The translations under genes and the position numbers were made by a program. The notes under the pieces are model-generated. The model saw nothing but the letters and a program-made list of their open reading frames with translations. It was not told the origin of the DNA and searched no databases. Positions 1-8,240 of a stretch of DNA of 42,943 bases are shown here, piece by piece. The stretch covers positions 1 through 42,943 of the forward strand of contig JAFLUY010000004.1 of assembly GCA_022508565.1 (NCBI GenBank), written 5' to 3'. The stretch is from Erysipelotrichales bacterium. Its GTDB lineage: Bacteria; Bacillota_I; Bacilli_A; RF39; UBA660. How positions within the stretch are numbered: position 1 is the stretch's first letter; each line of letters begins with the position of its first letter.

Positions 1-2
1 GA

Positions 3-137
3 AAATTTAAAAGATTTTTAAATAAAACTAATTTTATAAATAATCATAATTGTTACATTAATTCAAATATGATAGGATCTTTTGGTCAAAAGTGGGTAAT
101 AGATAAAAACAATAAAAGAAAACGAATAAAAATATAA
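3..137 (+). CDS. Possible 3' end of a gene entering from the left edge
   Basis: One frame is open from the window edge to a TAA at 135-137 and has no start needed inside the window. The last part reads MIGSFGQKWVIDKNNKRKRI, which loosely resembles the short W/K-rich motif (pattern xFGxxWIxNxxxNKxIKK) found near the end of many phage homing-endonuclease-like proteins. It lies 14 bases before the next start. It may instead be a chance open frame in AT-rich DNA; the sequence to the left would decide. Confidence 0.38.
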   Translation, partial: KFKRFLNKTNFINNHNCYINSNMIGSFGQKWVIDKNNKRKRIKI

Positions 138-151
138 AAATCATTTATAAT

Positions 152-790
152 ATGGATAAAACTTTAAAAACTTTGATCGAGAAAACAGATTTTGAAGCTC
201 TTTTTGCAAAGAAAGGGTATGCGTTCTTTACAAATGGAGATTATAATGTAAATATCATAGGTGTTCGCAATCTTCTTTCTGCAACAAAATCTGGAGATAT
301 CTATAAGAATGTTCAAAGAGATCAATTTGATGATGCTCTTGTACTTATATATAAAGTTGATGGAAAATGGAAAAAAGAAATCTTTGAAAATACTACAGAT
401 CCTGGGTTGAAGCTTCTTAAAAATCCATCAAATTCTAACGGGACAGCTATTTTAGTTCCCGGACAATATAGAAGTACTTATAAGATTGATCTTCATAATG
501 GCAAATATAAAGCTCTTTGTCAGAGATCCGGCTTAGTCTCTGTCTATCGTGATAAGAATAGAAATAATGTTTTAGATATGGATCCCAAAACTATTCAAAA
601 GGGATATTTTGGAATAAACATTCACAAAGCAGGCGTTGGATCAGAGTTAATTGGCGGTTATTCAGCGGGATGTCAAGTATTTAAGAAAGTTGCTGATTTC
701 AATCATTTTATGGATGTCATAAATAAAGCAAAAGATAGATTTGGTAATACTTTCACGTACACTCTTATAACAACTGAAGATTTGAAATAA
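152..790 (+). CDS. Putative YkuD-like (L,D-transpeptidase-fold) cell-wall protein
   Basis: This 212-residue protein has no signal peptide or membrane segment. Near the C-terminus (about residues 150-175) it carries GINIHKAG followed by GGYSAGCQVF. This spacing of His and Ser-x-Gly-Cys is the catalytic signature of YkuD/L,D-transpeptidase domains (HxxG...SxGC). In a phage, such a domain would act on peptidoglycan peptides, as a lysis enzyme or a tail-borne wall enzyme. The cysteine and histidine are both present, so it may be active. A hairpin terminator follows at 928-968, so it looks like the last gene of its transcript. The next gene is also a wall enzyme (NlpC/P60). The family call is by motif only; function is inferred. 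Confidence 0.55.
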   Translation: MDKTLKTLIEKTDFEALFAKKGYAFFTNGDYNVNIIGVRNLLSATKSGDIYKNVQRDQFDDALVLIYKVDGKWKKEIFENTTDPGLKLLKNPSNSNGTAILVPGQYRSTYKIDLHNGKYKALCQRSGLVSVYRDKNRNNVLDMDPKTIQKGYFGINIHKAGVGSELIGGYSAGCQVFKKVADFNHFMDVINKAKDRFGNTFTYTLITTEDLK

Positions 791-927
791 ATATTTTGAT
801 AGTCAATTATTTATTAAATTATATATAATAGAATTAATAGTATTTAACATAAATTATTAGTTATTAATATCTTAAATATCTATTATTATAATATATGATG
901 ATTGATTAAATCAAAATAAATATTTAC

Positions 928-968
928 GATGATTTGTTGGACTAACAATCTAACAAATCATCTTTTTT
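928..968 (+). terminator. Hairpin terminator directly before the NlpC/P60 gene
   Basis: Arms GATGATTTGTT (928-938) and AACAAATCATC (952-962) pair perfectly over 11 bp and are followed by six T (963-968). This is a classic intrinsic terminator for the upstream gene. The T-run touches the ATG at 969. Confidence 0.8.
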
Positions 969-1556
969 ATGAAGAATACCATGAAAAAGTTAATTGTAAC
1001 CCTATTATGTTTATTCGTATCATTTTTTGGTAATGAATATTGCCAAGCGAGAACACATAGATCTTCTCATCAAAAACATGAAAAAATAGCAAAAAATAAA
1101 TCTAGATTCGATCACAATGAACTTCAAAAAATGATCGAACAAGACGTATTATCAAAGGAGACTCCTGATCCGTCTATAGAAATTGCTGATGTATTAGAAG
1201 AAGCTAAAAGTCATATTGGAAAACGATATGTTTGGGCCACTCGTGGACCGAAAACTTTTGATTGCTCTGGATACGTCTATTATGTTTTCAAACAATTCGG
1301 AATGACTCTTAGCCCATCTTCTAGAAATCAATATACTTTAGGTACAGAAGTTAAAAGAGAAAATGCTCAGCCCGGAGATTTGATATTTTTCCATAGTAGA
1401 AAACATCCTAAAGGAGTAGGACATGTCGGAATTGTATATGCAATAGAAGGAGATAAGATAATGTTCATACACGCCTCTTGTAAAAAAGGAGTAACTATTT
1501 CAGAATTACAAGGATATTATGAACGCAACTTTGTCGGTATAAAAAGAGTGTTATAG
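969..1556 (+). CDS. Secreted NlpC/P60 family cysteine peptidase
   Basis: The N-terminus is a signal peptide: a lysine-rich start and a hydrophobic stretch up to about residue 25, then a basic spacer. The NlpC/P60 domain covers about residues 75-195. Its catalytic Cys is in FDCSGYVYYVF, the His in GVGHVGIVY, and a third polar residue is the His in FIHASC. The family cuts gamma-D-Glu-diaminopimelate or related bonds in peptidoglycan peptides. A signal peptide on a phage copy points to export to the periplasm for lysis, or to modifying the wall of the infected cell. Translation may begin at ATG 969, right after a terminator T-run, or at ATG 981 (MKKLIV...), which gives a cleaner signal peptide. 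The last 40 bases of the gene are duplicated just downstream. Confidence 0.85.
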   Translation: MKNTMKKLIVTLLCLFVSFFGNEYCQARTHRSSHQKHEKIAKNKSRFDHNELQKMIEQDVLSKETPDPSIEIADVLEEAKSHIGKRYVWATRGPKTFDCSGYVYYVFKQFGMTLSPSSRNQYTLGTEVKRENAQPGDLIFFHSRKHPKGVGHVGIVYAIEGDKIMFIHASCKKGVTISELQGYYERNFVGIKRVL

Positions 1557-1620
1557 CGTTCATATGACTTCGTGATTATGAACGTAATTTTGTTGGTATA
1601 AAAAATAGTATTATAACGCT
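1516..1620 (+). repeat. Imperfect duplication of the 3' end of the NlpC/P60 gene
   Basis: The segment 1516-1560, covering the last codons and stop of the peptidase gene, is repeated at 1575-1620 with a handful of differences. Both copies contain ATTATGAACG, TTGGTATAAAAA or its near match, and a TTATA(G/A)CG end. The second copy would encode a similar C-terminal peptide but is not attached to a gene. It looks like a decayed remnant left by recombination or by an insertion that rebuilt the gene end. Confidence 0.7.
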
Positions 1621-1648
1621 TATTAAATATCATAGAATTTGAATAAAC

Positions 1649-1718
1649 AAAAACAATTTCAAAACATTGAAAAATCGAATACTTTATTCTATCTATTTCA
1701 TGTTTTGAAATTGTTTTT
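1649..1718 (+). terminator. Long-stem hairpin terminator before the lipoprotein gene
   Basis: A 19-bp perfect stem is formed by 1649-1667 (AAAAACAATTTCAAAACAT) and 1700-1718, with a 32-base loop. The right arm ends in a T-run. It would terminate the transcript of the peptidase gene, yet it lies only 5 bases before the ATG at 1724. Confidence 0.75.
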
Positions 1719-1723
1719 TATAT

Positions 1724-2107
1724 ATGAAATTTAATTATTTGATATTATTTAGTTTATTATTTTTATTTACTAGTTGTCAAAAATATAATTATGCAGAAGA
1801 TATGAAAGAATTTGTTTATAATGATAAATTATATAAATACTCATGCTCTAAAGAAATATGGGTAATATATAATTCATGTGAAATTAAATCTAAAAAAGAT
1901 ATCAATAAAATTTTAACAGAAATTAGTGAAAACAATGAATTACCTTCCGGTAGGACTATTAAAGATATGGTAAGTGAATGGGCTGCTCATAATTTATTAT
2001 ATAATTTACATTTATTTAGAACTCATACAAATACTGTAGATTTAGAAAAAAATCAATCAAAAATTTTGAAATTTTTATATAAAATCCTATCTTTATTCTA
2101 TAAATAA
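1724..2107 (+). CDS. Small predicted lipoprotein, function unknown
   Basis: The 127-residue product starts with a short hydrophobic signal (about residues 4-17) ending in the lipobox LFTSC, with Cys18 as the likely lipidated residue. It should be exported and anchored to a membrane. The rest is polar and lysine-rich, with no recognised domain. Phage-encoded lipoproteins often act as outer spanins or superinfection-exclusion factors, and the neighbouring wall enzymes would fit either role, but nothing in the sequence picks between them. The ATG lies just after a long hairpin. Confidence 0.7.
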   Translation: MKFNYLILFSLLFLFTSCQKYNYAEDMKEFVYNDKLYKYSCSKEIWVIYNSCEIKSKKDINKILTEISENNELPSGRTIKDMVSEWAAHNLLYNLHLFRTHTNTVDLEKNQSKILKFLYKILSLFYK

Positions 2108-2140
2108 TTAATTCTTAAAACAATCAAAAATCTTACAATT

Positions 2141-2584
2141 ATGAAAACTATCATTGAATGCCGTAGATATCTTGATTTTAATAATCTTACTTCAGAATCA
2201 TTTGCAAATATGCTTAAAGGAGATCTGCAAAGAGCTAAGAAAGATTATGAATCTGAAAATCGTTTAGATTTCGTAAATAAAGTTTCCGTAGAAATCGATT
2301 ATGACTATTCGCCGCAGCCTTTGTCTCGAGTTATTCATTTCGATAATTTAATTAAAGAATCGAAGCGTGCTTTTGAATCAATTAAAAAATCTAAAAACTT
2401 TACTAAAGCACAAGGTTGGAATATCGAATATGATATTGATGATAGAACTAAAAAGATTCCTTATGGAGTTAAAATCGCAATGGTTTTCGATGAAGATTAT
2501 GAAAATATAATTAAAGAAAATCGTAAAAGTGAAGCGAAAAGAATTAATGAATTTTATGATTCTTTAAATTATAAAGGAGATTAA
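2141..2584 (+). CDS. Unknown protein, 147 residues
   Basis: This is a charged soluble protein with no signal peptide, membrane segment or motif that I recognise. It is preceded by the A-rich tract usual in this genome and lies 33 bases after the lipoprotein gene and 26 bases before the next small gene. All four small genes from 1724 to 3274 run in one direction and could share a transcript that ends at the terminator at 3309-3340. The function cannot be inferred. Confidence 0.7.
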   Translation: MKTIIECRRYLDFNNLTSESFANMLKGDLQRAKKDYESENRLDFVNKVSVEIDYDYSPQPLSRVIHFDNLIKESKRAFESIKKSKNFTKAQGWNIEYDIDDRTKKIPYGVKIAMVFDEDYENIIKENRKSEAKRINEFYDSLNYKGD

Positions 2585-2610
2585 GATATTATATTTAAAT
2601 TTTCATTATT

Positions 2611-2841
2611 ATGATAATAATCGCTGAAATAATTGGTTGGATTGCTACAATATTTAGGTCTGCAGGTATGCTGGTAAAGTCAGCAGATCTCGTAAAATAT
2701 TTAGTATCAATAGGAAATCTTTGTTGGATGGTTAATGGAATTATGACTAAAAATATTCCATTAATCGCTTCTAATGCTATATGTTTATTAATTATGCTTT
2801 GGGATATAATTTATGTAAAATTTATTAAAAAACAAAAATAA
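2611..2841 (+). CDS. Small membrane protein with a PQ-loop/SemiSWEET-like look
   Basis: The 76-residue product is almost entirely hydrophobic, with about three membrane helices (roughly residues 2-18, 27-45 and 48-70). The pattern IGWIATIFRSAGM ... NLCWMVNGIMTKNIPLIASN resembles the three-helix repeat of SemiSWEET/YgjV-type membrane proteins, in which an Asn-x-x-W and a later Pro...Asn are common. It could also be a holin-type or other small phage membrane protein. The next gene starts one base after its stop, so the two are probably co-translated. Confidence 0.6.
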   Translation: MIIIAEIIGWIATIFRSAGMLVKSADLVKYLVSIGNLCWMVNGIMTKNIPLIASNAICLLIMLWDIIYVKFIKKQK

Positions 2842-2842
2842 T

Positions 2843-3274
2843 ATGCAAGATTTTAATATAGAAGAATTTAATGTGATAATTGAAAATAATGGTAAATTCG
2901 AACCATATAATATTATGAATTATCTTAAAAATACATGGAAAGAATTTGTTAAAAATTATGATGAAATAAGTAAAGAATCAGATTTTAATGAAGATAGTGA
3001 AGGTAATGAATATTGGAAATTTCCTAGAACTTATAAAGAAATAAAGAAATGGGTAGATAATCAATTAAAATATAGATATTGGGGAAGGTGCGAATATGAA
3101 TTAGTATTATCTCAATGGCCTTATTATGAACTTGATGAAGATACTTCAAAATATAAAAAAGGAACACCAATTATCCCTAATGATAAAGGTAAGAAAATCG
3201 ATATTTATGAGCAATGTAAAATGAATATGGATGTCATCATTAAAATATTTATGAATAATATATATTTAAATTGA
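2843..3274 (+). CDS. Unknown acidic phage protein, 143 residues
   Basis: This is a soluble protein rich in Asn, Glu, Lys and Tyr, without signal peptide or membrane helix. The stretch RYWGRCEYELVLSQWP followed by a late IDIYEQCKMNMD resembles a widespread but uncharacterised small phage protein type. It follows the membrane protein gene with a one-base gap and is followed by a strong terminator at 3309-3340, so it is the last gene of this small operon. No function can be assigned. Confidence 0.7.
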   Translation: MQDFNIEEFNVIIENNGKFEPYNIMNYLKNTWKEFVKNYDEISKESDFNEDSEGNEYWKFPRTYKEIKKWVDNQLKYRYWGRCEYELVLSQWPYYELDEDTSKYKKGTPIIPNDKGKKIDIYEQCKMNMDVIIKIFMNNIYLN

Positions 3275-3308
3275 TTTTTAATTTGATAAACATATTAATT
3301 TAATAAAA

Positions 3309-3340
3309 AGAGTACTATTTAATAGTACTCTTTGTTTGTT
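3309..3340 (+). terminator. Intrinsic terminator ending the small-gene operon
   Basis: AGAGTACTA (3309-3317) pairs with TAGTACTCT (3323-3331) across a 5-base loop and is followed by a T-rich tail to 3340. It separates the small-gene operon from the tail genes. Confidence 0.85.
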
Positions 3341-3466
3341 ATACATATAATCGCTTAAAATATTTTTTAAACCGCTTTTCATTTTTTGTTTATTTTTATA
3401 TAATTAGAATTAGAACTAATTAGTCTCTAATTCATCGTTTTAATTTTATTAAGAAATAAATAAAAA

Positions 3467-3475
3467 AATTATATA
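3467..3475 (+). promoter_or_regulatory. Candidate phage promoter element upstream of the sheath gene
   Basis: AATTATATA ends exactly 17 bases before the sheath ATG. The same AATTATAT(A/T) sequence sits 17 bases before the ATGs of the tube gene and of the helicase gene at 13985. The shared spacing suggests a promoter or leader element, but the DNA is so AT-rich that chance remains possible. Confidence 0.3.
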
Positions 3476-3492
3476 AAGTAAATTATAAAAAT

Positions 3493-6400
3493 ATGGCAAT
3501 TCCTATAGCGTTTCAGCAATTCAAAAGTGCCGGAGTATACCGCCTCGTTTATGATAAGTCCAATATTATTGGAGTCGATGCGTCAACTCTTCGTTTAGTT
3601 GTTGGTTATTCTCCTAAAGGTCCTTTCAATGTACCTGCTTACGTTACTAGTATTTCTCAGTTCCGTGAACTTTATGGTACAGCATCGAAAACTCTCGAAA
3701 AGAGAGGTTGCTATTTCCATCGTATTGCCGAACAATGCTTAATGGATTCCGCAATTCTTTGCTTGAATCTTAAGAAGTTCGCTAACGAAACGGTTAATGC
3801 TTCTACGATCGATACTAATTTTAATGTAAAGAATCCTATTGATACTATCGAAGTATCTGTTGAAGATATTTATGATACTACTCGTTTTTGGACTCTTTCA
3901 TCTGATAAATTGAATGATCTTCGTGGAGCTGAATATATCAATATTGCAACTACAAATACTAAAGAAACTTCAGGTACATATTTTATCCGTAAAGCTTGTG
4001 GACCTAAAGTAAATGGTTATAATATTTCTGTTGCAGATTGGTATAAGACACTTAATAAAGATATTCCCGAATATCTCCAAGGTTATGAAACTTCTCTCAT
4101 GAGTGATTTCATGGCAGAAATCTATGTATTTAAAGGAAAATTCATAGCAGAACAAGTTCTTGCTTCTGAAGCCCTTCGTCCTTATTTCCAAATCGATAAG
4201 AAAGGCAATCTCGCATTGCGTCCTTATATTGTAGATGCTTTTGGAGATTATAGTGATACTCTTGATGAATTATTTATGAATGAATCGAGTGGTGCTCTTG
4301 GTCACTATGTAGGATCTTTGATTCCTTATTTCACCGATTCTAATGGCTCTTATGCGGCTCTTGATATTCTTTTCAATCTTGATCAGGATATTCACAATAT
4401 GATGATGAGCTTCAATACTGATATGCTTGAAGAAGAAGGTATTGCTAATATCGATCTTTCTGGTTCACGTTATATTGCTACTGCTGCAGATTGTCTTAAT
4501 GATCATTCTTTAGCAAATACTTATAAAGCTTACGGATCTTCTGTAGTTTGTATTGATGATATTTGGAATGGTACTGCTAAGACTAATCTCCTTTCTAATG
4601 CTAATTCTCCTGTCGTTGCCGATATTATTCTTTTTAATCCTTCAGTATTTAAAGATAAAAAAGAAGTTAATGGTGAAGAAATCGGTATCGTTAAGACTCC
4701 TCTTAAATATAAGAAATCTAAGAAAGTTTCTGGTACTCTTTATGTAAGCGGATACGACGAAAATACTATTACACTCAAACAAATCGGTGCAATAGATCTT
4801 GAAGCTGCTCAAAGAGACTATAACGATTTTAAAGATTCTGAAGAAGGCAAACTTATTGATAAAGTAGCTGAACTTGATGAGCAATATAAAGAGGCCAAAG
4901 TAGAATATGATAAAGATACTGAAGTATTAGAAGAAGCTCAGAAGGAATATAAAGCAGCTGAAGACGAATATAAAGTAGTCGAAGACGAATATACAAATAA
5001 CGATGCTGTAAAAGAAGCTTTACAAGCTGATTCTGATTTTAATGCCGGAATTATTGGTGAAGAAGAATATCATCAAGCTGTAACTAATAATGAAGCATTC
5101 CAAGAAGCTCAGAAAAAATTCCAAGAAGCTCATGAAACATTTGAAAATGCTGAAAGTACATGGAATGATGCTAGACAAGCTTATTGGGATAAATATGGTA
5201 AATATAATGAAGAAACTGGAGAGCTTGAATCAGAAGGTAACAGCGATTTCTATAAGGCTTCAAAAGAATTAGAACCTTATCAACCAAATGGAGAACTTTA
5301 TAATGATTATCTCGAAGCCGTAGAGGCATTCAAACCAATTGAAGAGGCTTTACAAGAAGCCCAAGAACAAGAAGATATCATTGTTGAGTTAAATGATCCT
5401 GAAGATCTCGGTTATGTACTTTATCAATTAGGCGCCGCTTATATGGATAATATTACTGATCCTGATAATGTACAATATATTCCTTACGGAAAATATGAAT
5501 TTGTTGGTAAAACATATCCTACTGAAGCTGGTACATTAAAAGGAGATGGTTTAGGTACTTATTATACAGGTAAGAATCCTTATGAAACTTATCATTCTTT
5601 AGAAGGTCCTAAGAAAATCATCACTTCAATCAACCGTGATATGGACGCTGAAGATAATATCATCAAACTTTCTGGAAAAATAATTAAGGCAGCAGTTGAA
5701 GAAGTATATATTCAAACTTCACTTGAATATTGTGCTCCTAAAATGATTATCGAAAGCGAAGACGGAACAACTGAAGAAGTGGTTGATATTGAAAACAGTG
5801 TTCTTATCGAAGAAGATGATCTTTCTTCTAGCTGGAATGTATATGGTTCTTCTATATCATTTATCCAATGTTTACCTGAATGGGGAATCTATAAAGATGT
5901 TAATAAATATACGGCAGATCCTGATGACGTACATACTTATACTATGTATGCGAAAGCTTCTGATAACTCCGCACTTCTTTCTGTAATTACTAAAGGAGAT
6001 CGTTTCTTAGCAGGAGATGCTACTGTTGATATGGATGGAGATAATGATTATGAAGACGAAGTTCAAAATGGATTTTATGATGTAGTTGCTGTTCAGAGTG
6101 TTGAAACTAAATTTGACAAATATGGGGTACCTTTGTATCATGAAATCAAATTCACTGGTAAGCCGATGTTATTTGAAGCATCAAAGAATGGTATTTCTGA
6201 AACTGTAAATTCAGATGATAATACTCCTGAATATGTTCAAAATAATATCTTTGGTGCATCTGCTAAAGACGAAATCAAGACTTATTTAGTGCGTATAGAT
6301 AAACCACTTAATCAAGAAATTGGTACTATGTACCCAACTTATCTTGAAGGTTATACTTATGAAAATCCGAAACCTAATGGAACTGGTATGATGGCTAAAT

Positions 6401-7374
6401 TAAATTGGCAAAAATTCATGCTTGGCGCATTAGATGAATACCAAGGACTTCGTACTGCTCTTTTAAATAAGTCCGAAATCGATTTCCGTTATATCATCGA
6501 TACTTGGGAAACATTCGTAGATTCTTCTATTAAGTCTACTTTCTCACAACTTTGTAAAGATAAAGAATCAGCATTTGCGATTCTTAACTTCCCAGCTATT
6601 CGTACATTTGTTAAATGTCCTTATGCTTCTTTCACAAATGATAGAGGTGTATTCAACATTCAATATGTAGTAGATGGTAAGAATAAGAAGAAAGCATCTT
6701 CAACTACGTTCAGCTTACCTACTGAAACTGAAGGAGCTTCATACTGTGCATTCTATACTCCTCTCAGATTCTCTGACGGATATGTAGATTCATATATTCC
6801 TTCAGCAGGTCTTGTATCTAATCTATTTATGGAGAAATATCGTAGTCGTCAGCCTTATTTCATCATCGCCGGTCCTAATTCTGGAGCTATTTCTGCTGCA
6901 GGTCTTGTAGGCCCTGACTACAACTATTCTCGTGAAGAATTGAATATTATTGAACCTTATGGAGTCAACTGTATGGTTTATCGTTCCGGATTTGGTACAT
7001 TTATCAATGCTAACCAAACTGCTAAACAAACTCCGAAGTCAGCATTATCTTCAATTAATGTTCGTGAATTAGTTATCTATCTCATGGATGAAATTGAAAA
7101 TGTACTTCAAGCATATCAATGGGAATTCAATAATGCTCAGGTACGTGCCGCTATTAAAGATCGTGCAGATGCAATTTGTACAAGAGTACAAGTAAATGGA
7201 GGTCTCCAAGCATTCCTCAATGTTATGGATGAATCTAACAATGATAATGATATCATCGATAACGAATTTGCTGTACTTAGTACTTATATTGAACCAGGCC
7301 GCGGAATGGGTAAGATGGTACATGAACTTACTATCCATCGTTCCGGAGGAATGTCCTCAACTACTATCGATTAA
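3493..7374 (+). CDS. Contractile tail sheath protein (T4 gp18 type) with a large insertion
   Basis: The N-terminus (FQQFKSAGVYRLVYDKS, then a segment like LRLVVGYSPKGPFNVP) and the C-terminal third (about residues 960-1293, including SYIPSAGLVSNLFMEKYRSR and a final basic strand region) are typical of T4-like sheath subunits. At 1293 residues it is about twice the length of T4 gp18. Much of the extra length is an insertion at about residues 437-640 made of long Glu/Lys/Ala-rich heptads (for example LEEAQKEYKAAEDEYKVVED), predicted to be coiled coil, followed by further inserted domains up to about residue 930. The subunits form the contracting sheath around the tail tube; the insertions should project from the outside. 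It has its own leader and is followed by a hairpin at 7396-7428, then the tube gene. Confidence 0.92.
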   Translation: MAIPIAFQQFKSAGVYRLVYDKSNIIGVDASTLRLVVGYSPKGPFNVPAYVTSISQFRELYGTASKTLEKRGCYFHRIAEQCLMDSAILCLNLKKFANETVNASTIDTNFNVKNPIDTIEVSVEDIYDTTRFWTLSSDKLNDLRGAEYINIATTNTKETSGTYFIRKACGPKVNGYNISVADWYKTLNKDIPEYLQGYETSLMSDFMAEIYVFKGKFIAEQVLASEALRPYFQIDKKGNLALRPYIVDAFGDYSDTLDELFMNESSGALGHYVGSLIPYFTDSNGSYAALDILFNLDQDIHNMMMSFNTDMLEEEGIANIDLSGSRYIATAADCLNDHSLANTYKAYGSSVVCIDDIWNGTAKTNLLSNANSPVVADIILFNPSVFKDKKEVNGEEIGIVKTPLKYKKSKKVSGTLYVSGYDENTITLKQIGAIDLEAAQRDYNDFKDSEEGKLIDKVAELDEQYKEAKVEYDKDTEVLEEAQKEYKAAEDEYKVVEDEYTNNDAVKEALQADSDFNAGIIGEEEYHQAVTNNEAFQEAQKKFQEAHETFENAESTWNDARQAYWDKYGKYNEETGELESEGNSDFYKASKELEPYQPNGELYNDYLEAVEAFKPIEEALQEAQEQEDIIVELNDPEDLGYVLYQLGAAYMDNITDPDNVQYIPYGKYEFVGKTYPTEAGTLKGDGLGTYYTGKNPYETYHSLEGPKKIITSINRDMDAEDNIIKLSGKIIKAAVEEVYIQTSLEYCAPKMIIESEDGTTEEVVDIENSVLIEEDDLSSSWNVYGSSISFIQCLPEWGIYKDVNKYTADPDDVHTYTMYAKASDNSALLSVITKGDRFLAGDATVDMDGDNDYEDEVQNGFYDVVAVQSVETKFDKYGVPLYHEIKFTGKPMLFEASKNGISETVNSDDNTPEYVQNNIFGASAKDEIKTYLVRIDKPLNQEIGTMYPTYLEGYTYENPKPNGTGMMAKLNWQKFMLGALDEYQGLRTALLNKSEIDFRYIIDTWETFVDSSIKSTFSQLCKDKESAFAILNFPAIRTFVKCPYASFTNDRGVFNIQYVVDGKNKKKASSTTFSLPTETEGASYCAFYTPLRFSDGYVDSYIPSAGLVSNLFMEKYRSRQPYFIIAGPNSGAISAAGLVGPDYNYSREELNIIEPYGVNCMVYRSGFGTFINANQTAKQTPKSALSSINVRELVIYLMDEIENVLQAYQWEFNNAQVRAAIKDRADAICTRVQVNGGLQAFLNVMDESNNDNDIIDNEFAVLSTYIEPGRGMGKMVHELTIHRSGGMSSTTID

Positions 7375-7395
7375 TATAGAATAAATATTAAATTA

Positions 7396-7428
7396 CAGAG
7401 AACAGGAATTTTAAATTCCTGTTCTCTG
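7396..7428 (+). terminator. 16-bp perfect hairpin between sheath and tube genes
   Basis: CAGAGAACAGGAATTT (7396-7411) and its exact complement (7413-7428) form a very stable stem with almost no loop. No T-run follows, so it may act as an RNA-end stabiliser or processing site for the sheath message as well as a terminator. It would let sheath and tube be made in different amounts. Confidence 0.6.
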
Positions 7429-7463
7429 ATATACAAAACTAAATTAATTCTTATTTTTAAAAA

Positions 7464-7482
7464 AATTATATTGTATACAATA
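7464..7482 (+). promoter_or_regulatory. Candidate promoter and palindrome upstream of the tube gene
   Basis: AATTATATT (7464-7472) ends 17 bases before the tube ATG, as at the sheath gene. It overlaps the perfect 14-base palindrome TATTGTATACAATA (7469-7482), which could be an operator. Because a hairpin separates this site from the sheath gene, the tube gene probably needs its own promoter. Confidence 0.3.
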
Positions 7483-7489
7483 AAATAAT

Positions 7490-8083
7490 ATGGCAGAAGG
7501 AAAATTACCGCATTTACCTCACGTTCGTAACGTTAGAAGCGCTCAGAACATGCACGACCCTAACCACCAAGCGATATTTGAGGTTTACTTCACACTTCCT
7601 AGCAGAGTAAAAGAAAAACTTACCGAGCCGGATGATGAAGCGATCCTCACAGAACAAGTGGTATCAGTTTCTGGTTTAGATGCTGTTCAAAAAACCGCTC
7701 AAGCAGGTACACAAAAATTCTTTGGTGTTGATGCTTCTTATAGCAACCCATCACTTGACCAAACTTATTGTGAATTCACTATAGTATTCAATCTTAACTT
7801 ACGTAATGTAACAGATAACTGGGTATTTAAGATTTTCAAAAATTGGTCACAAATTTGTTATGACGTAGCAACTGGACAGCGTACATTGATGTCCGAATAC
7901 ATGAGTGAACTCCTTAGAATTTCAGAAGCTAACCGTGACGGATCTGTTTGGCGCACTATCACATTCCATCGTGGTTTCCCTGTTGAAGTTTCTGGTTTGG
8001 ATGCCCTTGAATACACCAACAATGAAGCTCGTAAACTCACTGTTAAGTTTAGGGCTGACTGGTGGGATGAGGTTATCGCCTAA
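7490..8083 (+). CDS. Tail tube protein (T4 gp19 type)
   Basis: The 197-residue protein has the layout of phage tail tube subunits: an N-terminal strand region with VVSVSGLDAVQ, a central hydrophobic segment (FNLNLRNVTDNWVFKIFKNW), a GFPVEVSGLDALEY strand, and the closing KFRADWWDEV. The immediate position after the sheath gene is the T4 order gp18-gp19 and supports the call. Six-fold rings of this protein would stack into the tube that carries DNA and any packaged proteins into the cell. In T4 the portal gene comes next; here that place is taken by a homing endonuclease and aroB. A terminator follows at 8107. Confidence 0.9.
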   Translation: MAEGKLPHLPHVRNVRSAQNMHDPNHQAIFEVYFTLPSRVKEKLTEPDDEAILTEQVVSVSGLDAVQKTAQAGTQKFFGVDASYSNPSLDQTYCEFTIVFNLNLRNVTDNWVFKIFKNWSQICYDVATGQRTLMSEYMSELLRISEANRDGSVWRTITFHRGFPVEVSGLDALEYTNNEARKLTVKFRADWWDEVIA

Positions 8084-8106
8084 CTTATTGATTATCAACT
8101 ACTTAA

Positions 8107-8140
8107 AAAAATGGCGCATTAATTTTGTGCCATTTTTATT
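8107..8140 (+). terminator. Intrinsic terminator after the tail tube gene
   Basis: AAAAATGGCGCA (8107-8118) pairs with TGTGCCATTTTT (8126-8137), including one G-T pair, with a short loop and a T-rich right arm. It ends the tail tube transcript. Confidence 0.85.
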
Positions 8141-8240
8141 TAATTAAATTAAAAAAGGCTAAAAATTCATCACATAAATCTATTTTGAATTATTATTAAT
8201 TAAAGCCTATTTTAATATTAAGTAAATTATTCTTATAAAA

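Noticed and set aside
35-42. TATAAATA, identical to the T4 late promoter core
   Set aside because: Such octamers are expected by chance in DNA this AT-rich, and it sits inside a possible coding end without a matching start site nearby.
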